This document shows, piece by piece, positions 24,683 through 38,600 of a stretch of DNA of 64,000 bases. The stretch is from Lichina pygmaea (taxonomy: Eukaryota > Ascomycota > Lichinomycetes > Lichinales > Lichinaceae). Numbering within the stretch: position 1 is the first letter of the stretch; each line of letters opens with the position of its first letter. The stretch lies in NCBI GenBank assembly GCA_963422465.1, contig OY730173.1, forward strand, positions 3,224,001 to 3,288,000, in the 5' to 3' direction. A program made the position numbers and the translations under genes. The notes under the pieces are model-generated. The model had not been told where the DNA came from. It ran no database searches and saw only the letters and a list, made by a program, of their open reading frames with translations.

Positions 24683-24907
24683 ATGGCGGCCGCCAAGGAG
24701 AAGACCAGATCCATGGACCGAGTCAAGAAGACAGCCAAAGAGAACGGAGCGTCTGCCATGGCAGCAGCCAATGAGCAGACCAAATCCAAAGACGGAGTCA
24801 AGAAGACAGCCAAAGAAAACGGAGCGTCTGCCATGGCAGCAGCCAAGGAGAAGACCAGGTCCAAAGATCAAGTCAAGACGACAGCCAAAGAGAATGAAGC
24901 GTCTGCA
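24683..24907 (+). repeat. Three 75-bp tandem repeats in RRP5 exon 1
   Basis: Three head-to-tail 75-bp units, each encoding 25 residues of the form MAAA(K/N)E(K/Q)T(R/K)S..KKTAKENGASA. Each unit begins with ATG, so translation could in principle start at any of them without changing frame. Confidence 0.9.
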
Positions 24908-27900
24908 AATGGACATGCGACGAAGAGGTCGGAGACTGCCCATCGAAAAGTCCCAGACGTGCCAGAAAAGCAAAAGGAAAAGCAGCAAAGCAAGGCGAAC
25001 AAGCCCATATCGTCAAAGCAGCTGTCCGTATTGCGGGGAGAAGAGGCCGTTTTCCCTCGTGGAGGCGGGAGCGTGTTGACACCGCTGGAGTATCGACAGA
25101 TCAAGGTAGACGCCCAACGAGATGTGCTCTTCGAGCAGAGCGGCAAAGGTACCAAACGAAAGCCGTCCGAGGAATATGAGACAGAAGTCGAAGCTCCAGA
25201 ATCCGCTGTCCCGTCGACCCGGAGGAAGAGGTCAAAGGCCAAAGTCAGAGCTGCCCCAGTCGAGCCTCAAGCTGAAGAGTCCCCAACCCGGATCGAGGGC
25301 CTGGCTCTCTCGGTAAGCGGCTTTCATTGTTTCCAAGAAGATCGTCCTTGCTGATCGCTCCAGCGAATGGTGCCCGGTACGCTGGTGCTCGGCCAGGTGT
25401 CTCAGATTACCGCCGATGACATTGGACTGGCTATACCCAACAACTTGACTGGCTTTGTTCCTATCACAGCCGTCTCGAAACAAGCCACAGACAGAATATC
25501 AGTGCTGACCCCACAGAACGATTCAGACCAGAGCTCTGACGGAGAGGCTACTGAGGATTCAAAGATTGACTTGAGCAAACTGTTCTCGATAGGGCGCTAT
25601 CTCCGTGCCTGCGTCGTTGCCGTCAGAACTGGGCCGTTGAAAGAGGGCGCGGCAAGGGGAAAACGCCATGTTGAGCTTTCTGTGGATCCTCGGCTCGCAA
25701 ACAGGGGCTTATCAAAAACAGACATCATATCCAACGTCGTGGTGCAGGCCTCTGTGGTCAGCGTCGAAGACCACGGCTTGGTCATGGAAGTGGGACTCTC
25801 TGATGCTTCTGTCAAAGGGTTTATGCCGTCTAGCGAGATTCCCAGTGACGTCGAGTTCAGCAACATCGAGCCCGGCACTGTCTTTCTATCGGTAGTCGCT
25901 GGCCAGAGTTCGGACGGCAAGATCGTCAAGCTGTCGACCAATTTCGCAAAAGGAGGCAAAGGCAAGAAAGGCAAACTCACAAATGAGACTCCAACAATAG
26001 ACGCGGTTCTTCCGGGGACGGCTGTGGAGATGTCCGTCTTGGAAGTCGAAACCACCGGAGTTGCCGGGAAGATCATGGGGACGGTCGACGCCATGGCCGA
26101 TGTACTCCACTCGGGCGCAACCAGCTTGAACGCCAATCTGGCGATCCAGGCCAAATCCGGGCAGAAGACGTTGTGCAGAGTCATCTATACCTTACCCAAG
26201 GCCGAACCGAAAAAGGTCGGAGTCTCCCTGCTGAGGCATGTGCGCGAGTTGTCCACCATTTTTTCCAAAGATGGAGACGGCTCAACCGTCCACCCGCTCG
26301 AAGCGCTGCCGATTGGCGTGGCTGTTAAGTGCGCAAAAGTGATCAAGGTCGTCTCGCACGTCGGCCTATGGCTGGATTTGCAACGAAAGGACATTCTAGG
26401 CTTCGCCCACATCTCGACGGTCTCGGACCAGAGAATCGAGAGGCTCTCCGAATCGACCGGACCATACAGAGTGGGATCCGAGCACGTTGCAAGGGTCACA
26501 GGCTACAACGCCGTTGATGGCTTCTACGTCGTCTCGCTCGAAGAAACCATCCTCAAGCGGCCATTCCTTCGTATCGAGGACGTCCAGGTCGGCCAGGTGG
26601 TCAAAGGGACCATCGAGAAGCTTATAAGGAAGGACGACAGCGTCAGTGCTTTGTTGGTCAAGCTAGCGCCGGGCATCACAGGCTTGGTTCCTGGAATTCA
26701 ATTCTCGGATGTCAAGCTTTCGCACCCGGAGAAGAAATTCAAAGAGGGTGGCGCGGTAAAAGTTCGAGTGCTGTCCAACGACGTGGAACGAAAGCTGCTA
26801 CGGCTCACGTTGAAGAAAAGCTTGGTAAGATCCGACCTACCTGTGCTTCAGTCTTACGAACAAGATGCTCCTTCGGGAAGCCGCTTTGTTGGCACGATCG
26901 TGGACCTCATGCACTCGGGCGCCATCGTGCAGTTCTTCGGTCCTGTTCGCGCATTCTTACCCCGTGGCGACATGAGCGAAGGCGACGTGGACGATCCGAG
27001 AAAGGACTTTCGACTTGGGCAGGTCGTCACCGTGCAGGTTGTTTCGATGGACTCCAAGAAGCGGAAAGTGGTTGTTTCGTGCAAAGATACGCCAACTTCC
27101 GCAGCGGCGCAGGATCGTGGCAAAAAGACAAAGCGAGCTCGTGAAGGCGGAGAAGAGGCACAAAAAGAGACGAAGAAACCAAAGACGAAGGAGGTGGACG
27201 AGGAGGACGGTCTGAAAGTGACTGGGTTTGACTGGACAGGAGATACGTTGGACCAGGGAGATGACGACAACATCTCGGACGAGCCAGGGGCAGATGCTGA
27301 GCGGCCCAACAAGAAGAAAAGGCGAAGGGCCGAGATCCAGGTTGATCGAACCGGCGATCTTGACGCGCATGGGCCACAATCCGTCGCCGATTTTGAGCGG
27401 CTTCTGTTGGGAGAGCCGGACTCCTCCGTGCTCTGGATAAAATACATGGCGTTTCAACTGAAGATGGGCGAGGTGGCAAAGGCACGAGAGATTGCCAAGC
27501 GGGCTCTCGGAACGATTGACATTACGGAAGAAGAGGAGAAGATGAACATATGGATTGCTCTGATGAACCTCGAAAACGACTGCGGATCGGACGAGAGCCT
27601 ACAGGAGGTGTTCTCTCGGGCGTGTCAATACAACGACGCCCAGAATGTGCACGAGAGGCTGATCACTATCTATATACAGTCGGGGAAATATGAGGTGGGT
27701 CCGAAACACTGAGCCGTGGAGAGCTTGATTCTGACTGTGATATAGCAAGCCGATGCTCTCCTCCAGACCCTTGTCAAGAAGTTCTCGCAATCGCCTTCGG
27801 TGTGGCTGAACTACGCCACCTTTTTGATGTTGACTGTGGAAGCCCATGATCGGGCTCGGAGTCTGCTACCACGCGCCACCCAAGCTCTGCCAGCGCATCA

Positions 27901-28255
27901 GCATCTCGACATTACTCTGAAGTTCGCGCAACTCGAATTCGATGCCCCGAGAGGCAATCCGGAGCGCGGCCGTACTTTCCTCGAGGGACTCATCGCGACA
28001 TGGCCGAAGCGACTTGACCTCTGGCACATCCTTCTGAGTCTGGAGATGCGACGTGGTGAGAAGGACCGGGTTCGATCCTTGTTCGAGCGGATCGTCGCCA
28101 AGGGACTCAAATCTCGCAAGGTCGAGTCGTTCTTCAAAAGCTGGGTCGAGTTTGAGGAGAAGCAGCTGGCGGCTGCAAACAGCGATCGCGATGCTGTCAA
28201 GCGTGTAGAGAGCGTCAAAGCCAGGGCGGCCCAGTACGCACTAGAGCATAAATGA
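24683..28255 (+). CDS. RRP5: Rrp5 ribosomal RNA processing protein, shortened S1 array
   Basis: Nucleolar U3-associated factor needed for pre-rRNA cleavage in both subunit pathways. Exons read as 24683..25312, 25364..27694, 27746..28255 (1,156 residues) with two 51-nt introns (GTAAGC..CAG; GTGGGT..TAG), all phase 0. Residues 1-75 are three tandem 25-residue repeats starting MAAAKEKTRS; then a basic segment with FPRGGGSVLTPLEYRQI, the conserved block just before the S1 array. Six S1-like repeats can be made out from about 212 to 790, for example GTLVLGQVSQI, VKCAKVIKVVSHVGLWLDL and GTIVDLMHSGAIVQFFGPVR. A Lys/Asp/Glu-rich linker with GFDWTGD follows, then EIQVDRTGDLDAHGPQSVAD and HAT/TPR repeats to the end (about 880-1156). 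Yeast Rrp5 has 1,729 residues and 12 S1 motifs, so several middle S1 repeats appear absent while both ends are intact. Confidence 0.92.
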
Positions 28256-29603
28256 CAGCAGTGACTGAGGGTGCATCGAAGCAGTGTATAGGATCAGCTC
28301 ATGATGCAGCCATAAAAGCTCCAAAAGCATACAATACCGCATTCTGCCTCGCTTCCAAAAGTCCATTTTATTCTGCAGGAGCGTGCTTTGGATGGTCTCG
28401 ATCAGTTGCGACATACTGTATCGTAAGGTGTCACATGAGCACCGACACCTCCAACCAAGCCACCCTAGACGCGGCGATCACCTGTCGCGCAACCCAAACC
28501 CAACCCAACCCACACTCCTGCTCCGAGCAAGGAAGAAGCGGGGCATACGTAGCAACAGAGCGGAACCGGGAAAGAGAATGTGGGTCTGGTCTTCACGCGT
28601 TGATCTTCGGTAGGATCAAGTATTACAGTACACACTTTCATTGTAGCGCCCGAATCCATATGGCCGGCGACAATTGAAGCGGCAGTGAGTGGAAGAATGG
28701 GATGAGACGGGAATAGAATCAGATGGGAGGCGGCGGGAATAGAATACACTCTACCTGTCCTGAGCACGAGTATAAGCACAAGCACAAGCACAAGCAATAT
28801 ACTGTATTGTTCTGAGTGCAATGTACCGACTGTTCTGTCCTTGGTATAAACAAATCTGTCCCTTCACCAGCAAAGCAGACCCGCGCATATGCCCTGAACT
28901 TGGAAGTAAACGAAAGATGAAAGATGAAAGATGAAAGATGACAGATGACAGATGTTCTAATTTCTACCAGACACTTTTGCGAAAGATTGAAGATGAGTGC
29001 TGAAGAGGAGCGCTGAAGAGTGCTGAAGAGTGCTGAAGAGAAATGCTGACGACGAAGGTGGATGATCAAGAGACATGATCGGTGAGAAAAGGAAGAAGAG
29101 AAGAGAAGGAGGAGGAGGAGGAGGAGGAGAGGATGTATAGCAGGAATGGAGCAAGCAGTTATCCAGAAAGGCCTCAATTGAGAGAGAAGTACCATGTACC
29201 GTAAGTGTAAGCACCAGCACGAGTATTGCTGGGTATACCCCAACGGAAGAGATGTTCAGCTTTTCCAAACGCCCCGTTTGAATGACACTCCATCTCATCT
29301 GTATCTGCCTCCGCAACTTAACGACTCGTCACATCCAATCACATCTGCATCTCATCCGACCAACTCAAGTTGTTCAGATCAAGGAAGCGACGGCAAGATC
29401 TTCTTGCTTAGAAACTTGTGTGTCGGTTTGCGGTGGTGGTGTTGTTGTTGATGTTGATTTCTAGAGTCATCCTTCAGTCAGTACGGGGCATGTTCGTGGG
29501 ATGGCTTTTTTGCAAGTCCTCAAAGATTTTTGGTTGGAGGCCGGGGGGGGAGATGAAAGAAGGAGAGTACGTGAAAAGGGCGGAATAAACAAGGCAAGTG
29601 TCC
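28256..29603. other. Convergent intergenic region RRP5 / FMP27
   Basis: About 1.35 kb between two convergent genes. It holds short tandem arrays (7-bp AAAGATG-type units at 28909-28950, GTGCTGAAGA units at 28996-29040, GAG triplets at 29108-29130) and no supported gene. Confidence 0.65.
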
Positions 29604-32600
29604 TTACGTCTCGTCTGTCGTCGCGTCCTCCAAAGGCAAGCTACTATCCGCCTCCTTCGAGTGTCGACCTAGAGAACCGATATGTGGAAGGTGGCGCGTG
29701 AGAGCGTTGTGCATGAAGCCTCCGTGGGGCTAGCGAGCCGGTGGCGATGTTAGCTCTTGCTAGTCGCCAATATGGTGATATGATCGAGAGGTAGTTGAGA
29801 AAATCTGGAGATGGCTGGGGACTCACCTCGCTTGCATCGCCCCGCATGGCCGTACTCCCCGTCGGCGCCTCCGACGGCGCACTGCCGTCGACGTCTCCCG
29901 TCTCCTTGGTCGCCGCCGACCAGATGCTCGACGCGAAGCTCGCCGATCGAGGAATGACGTCCTGACGCTGGGACGCGAAGCTGGCGCGCGTGGACAACGT
30001 CGATTGATCGGCTGCGTCGTCGGCCTCGTCGGCCTCGTCGTTGTCGCCGTTGTGGCTCATGCTGCTGCCGTCTGCCGCGTCGCCACCTCCAGGGCTGGGT
30101 TGGCGGAGGCTGCTCCCCCTGCTTACAGAGGTCGTCTCGGCGGTGCCGAGCAGCGTCGAGTTATAAGCGACCTCGCGTAGCTTGCTCTGCTGCTGCTTGC
30201 TCGGACGGTGATGCGAGAATTTGTTGCTGATGAGAGCGCCCGTGTGCGAGATCAGCGCCTTGATGACGTCGCGCTTGAGATGGAGCGCGAGGTCGAGATT
30301 CGACCACGTCTTGTTCCGGTACTCGATCACCGGCATGCGAAACACAAACTCGTGCACGTCCTCGATGTTCCGCTCTCCGCGCCCCTGATAGCTGAGACAA
30401 AGGACGACGCTGGTGATCTTGACGTAGGCGAGCGTCATGTAGTTCGACGCGCGAGACATCATCTGGGCGAGCTCGTCCATGCATTTCCGATGCTTCTGCT
30501 CGGTCAGGTCTTTCGTGGACGACCGTCGCAGCACGAATCGTCGAGCTGCCTCTGCGCTCGAAGCTTGGTGCGAGACCGTAGGGCTGGCAGAGGCTGCTTC
30601 CAGAGGCCGTATGGGCGTCATTCTCTGCTGTTCTATCGACCGCTTGGATCTCGGGCCTTGTTTGGTTCGGTTTCTGGAGCTCGATCGGGCGCCGTGTTGG
30701 GGCTGGAAGAAGCGGAAGGAGTGTCGCTCAGCAGCTGTGCCGGGGTGAAGCAACGGCCTTGATCCGGGCTCGGATCTTCCGCCCAGCCGGCCTGGTTCCG
30801 AGAGCATCACCGTTGGCTGCAGTCTCATTATGAGCGAACGACCATGTGTGCCTTTGACTGCGCTGTCTTGCAATCCATTCCGCGGCTGACTCTCAAAGAG
30901 ACCTAGAGTATCAAGCGACGATCGAGAACTCTTCCCTGACGACTCGGGCGGATTGGTCACGCTTGGCGGCACAACCTGGCTGCCCGAGATGCTCGCACTC
31001 GATCCTGAGGAGCTGCCGGGGAAGATGTACTCAAAGAGTCTCTTGCCGACTTCCCGTTCCAGCTGTACTCTTAGAGGGAAGAGGTTGACCTCGAACGCGT
31101 CCAGGACAGGGATGCCAGCAATCGCCTCGAGCATGTGCCAGTGCACCCGAAGCATCTTTTGGTCACGTACATCTGTGCCCGATCTGGATCCATCGGAGAA
31201 CGGCGCGATCATCTCCGGGTAGACCGCATCCGGCAGCAGGTTGTAGCCTTGTATGCGGCTGATGTTCACGACATTATGATTCGAGCCGTCGCTATTGTCG
31301 GTACGCTCGTACACGGCTTCCTTGAGCTGGAACTCAGCAAGAGGCTCGTCGTTCCCTGTCATCAGATGCCACGCGACATCGATGGCCGAGAGATTCCACT
31401 TGAGAACGCCGTTGGTGTCGATACGATCGTCCCTCCTGCGCTGCGAGGTTGTGATTGCCTTCAGGATAAAGAAGAGCTCGTCTTCACACCCAGCTAGATC
31501 TTGCTCTATCGAGAGAGGACCTTCCCAGCCTGGACGATCGATATACTTCGCGTTCACCTGAAAGCGGGTCTTGATCTCTTCGAGCTGCCGAATCCGCTCC
31601 TGCAGTCGCATCACCAGCTCCGGAGCACCGCGAAGATCGCTAAAATCCGAAGCAAGCATGATCCTCTCCAGTCGCTCGCTCCTGACCTTTTCGAGAGGCT
31701 CGCTGTACAGTAACAGGTCAAGCCCAATGTGATACAGTGCATGATACTGCGCCGAGTCGCATGTTGCCTTGATCAAGGGAAATTGAACCGCGACCTGATC
31801 GATCTGATTCTCGACGTCCGTCGGCTGACGAGGATGTTGTGAATTGCTCTTGGTGCTCTCGTCGCTGAACTTCAACCGCAAAGCATTGAACTTGTCGTAA
31901 TTCAAGCTCGCAGACGTCCGCTGCACAACCCGTGAGAAGCCGAAAGGGTCTATGTGAAAGTCGAACATAATCTCCAAGGGCACCCAAGGCGGCCACGACT
32001 CGCCACTCACAGTGCCGTACTGATTGGCAGTAAAGAGAGGAAGCATCTGCGACGAAAAGCTGTCTCGGTCCGTGACGAATATCTGAACACTGCTCATGTC
32101 CGCCAGGAAGCGCCGCTGCACCAAGCCGCCGACATCATCCGACAATCGGTTCTTGTCCATGATCTGGAGGACCCGTAGTTGGATACTTTTGGCCGTTACC
32201 AGTACCGCAGCGTTTGCTTTCTGCTCACTCTGGAGCTGTATCTGTGGAGCGATCAGGCGTACGTGGTATTGATTTTGCGCCGCGAGGTCTTGGGCCAGAA
32301 GCTCCTCAGAACGCTCGTTGGCAGGAGCAGGTGTTCCTTCCGATCCGGCAGGATCGTTCGCATCCACAGATCTTCTGGCATCTTGCAGAAGTTGACTGAT
32401 AAGATCTTCCACGTGGCCATCCGCTGCTGTTTCGCCGACCGGATCTGCTTTCGGTCCCGAACTGGTTGTGAAAGGCTTCTCGGCTCGTTCGTGACTCCTC
32501 TTGTTTTGCTCCTCGATGATATCGAGGATAAACTTGACGGCCCGACGTGACATGTAGTAGACGAAGCCTCGCCGTTGACTGACTTGATGGATGTATCGAA

Positions 32601-35600
32601 GGATTATATTTCGGAGGGTGTTGTTCCATTTTATCTGAGCGTTATGAACAACGAATCTGTTTTCGAAATCGCTGGCAGTCTCAGCTAGCGGGCCCGTTTC
32701 CAGCGTCTCCGACCGGGTTTCCCAAGTCGGATCGTCAGCCTTCCCCTGCTTTTCGCTTCCATTTGCGGCTTGCGAGCGATCTCTATTATCTCGCTGGAGC
32801 TGGCACACCAGATTTTTGAGCATGACGTTGAGGTGCTCTTTCTGCTTTTCGAGTATGCCACCGTGCCCCTTGAGGTTATTATGCTATAAGAGATTAACAC
32901 CAAATCCTGATAATGGGGGGTTGTGAAGTACCTGGCTTCGCATTTTCTCGCTCCCGAGACCATCTCGAATTGCACGGAGCTCCGCCTCACCAAACGACCG
33001 CCGGTGGTGGTCCATTTGAGTCTCCAGTTTGGCAAGACGACTTCGAATGATGTCACATTGAATCCGCCTTGGGTCTGGAATCCGAATCAGCGTCTCGTCC
33101 TCGCTGCTCGGTCTGTGGATGTATCCCACCATTGTCGGGTGACATCACACAGATGTGCGTTGATTCATTTCCAAACACGCTCGAGCCTGTCTTGTCAGCT
33201 GTAGCTGGGCGGCCTTCGCCGGTTTGGCGGAAGTAGGTGAGGCGTGGGGCGTATGCAAGGGGCATGATTTTGGATTCGGGATTGGACTCTGCAGGTAGCA
33301 TCCAACCCAGCTCTACGAAGTCATCCATGTCAATCCAAGAAAAGTCATTATCGGGGATGGTGAAGCGAGACAAATCAACCGACGCCGCTTGCTGCTCATA
33401 GGAGGCGAGAGGTTCCTCAGATGCTCGTTGGAGATCTTTGGCAGTGGTACCAGCGATACTGGCTGAGACGGCTCTAATGTCTGCGGATATAAAGTCGACC
33501 TGAGCCTGGTTGATACGCATGCCACTTGTCTTCATACCGCCTTTGCGACCTTTCAGCGAGGTGGAAAATTCCTCCCGGCGTTGATGGAGATCGATCATAA
33601 AGCTGTCGAGCTTCACCTTGAGACCAGTTGCCGAGACCAGATCCTCTTGACGGTCTTCGGCGTCCTTGTGCTTGTAGATGTGACTGATGAAGAGTGGGGA
33701 GAGCAACAGGTTGTATTTGATTGTTGCGAGATGGCGGCTGAATTTCTTTTTGGATTTCTCCACGCCAGGCCACAGCGTGCCTTGGCGAACCGGCAGAGAC
33801 ATGGCTCCAGAGAACAGAGACCACCAATTGAAAAAGTGCGAGAAGGCCTTGGGTGTTAAGTGCACGGAGTTGTAGTTCGACGACGGTTCCAGGTTGGACA
33901 CGGACCAATCCCGTGAGACGGGTGCAGCGACTGCCAACGAAAGATGTATATGCTGGCTTCGAAAGCCTCTGAGCGCGTCATACTCCTGACAGGCTCTGGT
34001 CAGCTTTGAAGTATCAACTTAGGGAGGGACATGTACCGTCTCGTCATCAGGAGCTCTGGCGTAAGCGGGCGATTTAAGAACCACATCGTAGTGCGGGATG
34101 AAGTCAAAGGTTCGGCCGCCTGTCGAGGTATTTCGCTCAAAAACGAGGCCCGCGAGCCATTGCACATCACCCGTGAGCTTCATAGCAACCTTTCTGAAGA
34201 GGGATCCGCTCTTGAAGCTGCTGGTGGTAGATTGGCTGTCACCCCTGTTGATGGCAGCGTCCAAAGAATGACGAGCGTGATGGGTATGATCCGGAATTGC
34301 TAGTACATATTCGCCGCTGTTGACCGTCATAAACCTTTTGGGGTCGTCATCTTGCCATATGCGCCACCTCACGTCACCACGCCAACACATCACAAAGCCA
34401 GCGCCATAATCCGTTACAACGTAGGGATCGCGAGAGCCTGCGCGTCCGAGATGCCGTCAGACGCTACCATCGCCTGAGCCAAGGGGCTGGCCATACCTTT
34501 CAGCATCAGATGCACATCCCCATCACCCGTCCACGCGACGTCTATCCGAGAGTGGAAGCTCAGACGTATCTTGTCCCAAAAACCAATGCGCTCCGAAGGG
34601 TCCAGCTGCGGCTTGGTGAAAGTCTCCATGACCATCATCATGTCCTGTATTGCTGGTTGATATGACGTAGCCCATGTCATCACGGTTGGGTAGCCGGTGT
34701 GTATCTCAACGTTGATGTCGGAGTAAGTCTTGACTGGCGACACTGCTCGTCTGACATCTACCGCAAAGCCCCCCGGACGAGCTTCCGTACTTGTCTTGGA
34801 AGGAGGTACAACAAAAACCTTGACGTGTCTCATGGACTCTGCGTTTCGAAACTCTTCGGCGATGACGAAATCGGTTTTGAGCGACCAGCTGGGTACGCGT
34901 GGAGACTGCGTAGACCGGATATGCGGTATGTGCACCAACGGGATAGGGTAGTCGCGAAGGGTCATGCGTGTCTCTCCCATCTCCAGCTGCAGGCTAACAG
35001 GGATGAGCATGGCGTACTTCATGTCGTGTGGCATGCCCTTGCCGACACGATGGAGAAAATCAGGGCATTTGTGAAGGGGAAAAGAAGGTTTGTCCATCGT
35101 GAGCCTGAACTCGCTGAACATGGTCGCCATGAGAGCCGGTCGCCTTGGGTACTCCAGGATCCTCTCTGTCTCCTCTACCCCCTCGGGAAGCTCGTCCGCA
35201 TCCCAGAACACGCCGCGAATATCTTTCATTGCGTTTCTCTGGAACTTCAAGCCCCAGTCAATTCGCTTTTTCCAACTCTGGGCGTTGTGAATTTGAAGTT
35301 TCACCCAGGCTTCGTCGACCGGCACTTTTGCCGCGTCGCTAAGACCACATCTGCCATCGCGGTCGTAACGCATCTTGCCAGTGTCCGACGGTAACTGAGC
35401 AGAAGGGGGTTCTTGGCTGGGACTATCTCGTTGCTCGACCTCGCCAAAGGGACCCATCTGGGGTGGCTTGCGAGAGGCTCCACCGCGAGCAGCGAAGCGG
35501 CTAGCATGTGTTTTCTGCTCGGCTTCTTTGAGCTTGCGGGCCTTGGCACGAAAAGCCTCCTCTCTGGCCAAGCGTTGGTTTTGCTCGGCCAACCCCATCC

Positions 35601-38600
35601 GGTATATCATCGACAGTTTACGCTCAAAAAGCCCGTCCTCAAGCTCTATCAACAGAGCTCGCGTGCGGAACGTGGTCTTGGGAAGCTCTTTCGGCCTCTG
35701 AGGATGTCTGTCCAAGATGTAGTCGTTGCGCCCAGTTTTGAAGCGATGGTTTAGCTGCTGCGTCGCCTTGGTCGCGTTCACGATATTGTCGACTATCTTG
35801 TAGATGACCAGCTGATGTGGGACGGCGAGTCGCACGGCGTCTGCCGAGACGTCAACGGAGCGTTCTTGATACATGCGAGAGCCGCTTTTGCGTCGCATGT
35901 TTCTGAAGTCGAACCGTGGATTCTTCAAGCACGCAATCCTGGCCCAGACGCCGGGTAATTTTGGGGCTCGAGAAAGGAGCCTGACCAGACTGGCCTTGAA
36001 ATGGCGGCTCGTCCACCGATGATTGCCAACGTCCAATGAGTAGATCTGTAGCATCATCTGAGGCTCGGCGGGCAGTGTCGCTTTGACCTGTAACAGAGAG
36101 GCCCTGAAGTCCAGAGTGACCAGGTCAGCAGCCGCTTGCGGGCTGGAGAGCATATTCTGATCGTCCAATATGCGGGTTGCAGGTTCGTCGGGGACGCTGG
36201 GCTCATCCTCGGCCATCGCATGCGCTCGATCCCCAGGCTTGGCGAGGAAGATCTTTTCCAGCACCATCGCAGCAACTCCGATACTGTAATAGCGGTAGAG
36301 ATTGTAATCGATGAACATTTTCCTGACAAAAGCATGAACGTGGAAGATCGGCCCTTGGGCATCGCTGACTGTTGAGAATGCGACCTCGGATCGTGGTAAG
36401 CTGAGGAAGGCGTGAGGTTCCCAGGTATCGACGTCGTCAACAATAAAGCCTTCCAGTTCGTGGACATGTAGAGCAAGTCTCCTACCGTCGGTGGGATCTT
36501 GCATCCTGGAGACCACCGACGACCGCGGTGCACCGCGAGGAGCATCCTCAGGCCTGGGGGCACGACGCCCTGATCTGCGATGGGGGCTCAATGCTTGTGC
36601 CGTCTCCGTCTTCTGAGATCTGTACGCCGCCGACCACGACTCGAGCTGCAAGGCCACTCCGCGAGTCTTGCCGGAGATTTGGGCATCCACACCAGCGACC
36701 TCGACGCTGAAGTTGGAGCCCTTCAGATGAAAGTTGTCCAGCCACGATGGCATGTTCCTGAGCGAGGTGTTGTCACGATGGTTGACGTGCGACCGAGCCT
36801 TCTTCGGCTTGATATCGAGCCTGAGTTGCTGGACTATCTGGCCGATACCGTCGCTGATCTCGGGGCGTACGAGGTGGAGAGAGAAGGTCTGTACATCCCC
36901 CGATACTTGGGTGCGGAAGCCACTGCTGGCATTGACCTGAATCTTCAAGTCCACCATGTCTATCATGAGAAGATCGTAGCGTAATCGCGATGCGGTCTGG
37001 TAGTAGAGCTGATGGGTGGTGACCCTTAGGTTGCTGGCCAAGGAGTAGTGCAGCTCATCGGCGGTAGAGTGAAACGACTCGATATCCATGCTCACGGAAG
37101 AGACCGAGGCAATGAGGAGGTCGTAATCATCGTTTCCCTTCATGTCAGGCTCGATGGTCGGCAGAGCGACGCGCAGGACGGGCTCATGCACGGAAAACTT
37201 CACAGACGCTTTCGGCAGCAGGCGCGAGATGAGACGGTGGCTGCTGCGAGGGGACCGTCGACCGGCCTTCGACTTGGGGCGTGCAAAAGCCAAGACCATG
37301 GGAACGTGCTTGGGGTCCAAATCCAAGGACGGTGACGTGACAACGACGTTTGCGAAAACAATGTTGGCGTTGCGGTCGTCGACGCTCGTGTCTGCTGGGC
37401 CGTCGAAGGTCTTGGAGGGTAGGGTTGTCTTGACGGTGGCTGTCGCCATGGGTACATGTGCAAGTCTCTCCAAGGCCTGATCGGCGCCACCGATGTCGAT
37501 CGAGAACCCGATCCCGGCCAGCAGAGCCTGGTGGGATATGTCCGTCGAGGGAAAGTACATTCGGTGCGCAGGAGTTCCTGGGTCTAGTCGATGCAAATCC
37601 ATCGCGACTTCCTTCATCGAGGCGTTGAGGAACAAGGGGCTCCCGGACGGCTGAATATCATGGATTTCTTTCCGCATCCTCACGAAGCTCAAAGCGACTT
37701 GCACTTCTTGAATGCCCCGCAGGATGGAGGCTACGAATTCTTTCGAATCTGCGACTGCCTGCATGATGGTCTCTTCCCGCCTCCCTGGTAGATTCAACTC
37801 GTCCATGACGTCGGAAAGCGTCAGTGGCTCATCCGATGACGATCGGCCCATCTGGTCGAGGTGCACTTGACCACCCTGAAGTTGCCGCACGCAAGCCATC
37901 ACATCGTCATAAGGAATCAGTAACCGGCCGCACTTGAGAGCAACAGTAGCGTCACGCAACCCCTTTGAATCCTCCGGCAGTATCCCATGTACAGATAAGG
38001 AGCACTGATCCAGGATCTCCATCGAGTCTTTATCTGTTGTCTTAAAGAATATGCTTCGAGCGGTAAAGGTCCACTCGGCCGGACGATTGACTCTTGATTG
38101 AGAGGATCCACGATGGAATAGACGGCTTCGGTCCACGACCTTGCGTCTCACGTCGACTGCTATGGTCAGATTTCCAACCTGCAGCTGGCCCATGCCCGAG
38201 ACGGTACAGGTAGAGTTGTTGATCACGACATCCAGCATCTTGAGCCAGTCGATCTTCCGATGAATGCGCTTTATCTTCTCCTTGATCTCGGTCAGGTACC
38301 GCCATATGTGGCTTCTCCGCAGCACAGGATCCAATGCCCTACGCGGCCGGGGAGATGGCTTGTCGGAATTGAATCCATTGGCGTGCTCCTGCGTGCCATT
38401 CGCGGAGCGGTTGGGTCGGGCTTCCGAATCGGCATCATGACGGCTCAGCGTCTTCGGGTCCACGGTCAGGTGAATTCCTTCCACGACCAGGCTCACCCAC
38501 GTTGGCTGTGCAAACGTCGGCCTATGCAAGAGTAGGCCGAGGGAGCGGATCTCAATCTTGACACCATCCCGGGCGTTATAAGCGATTCGGCGCAGCGAGA

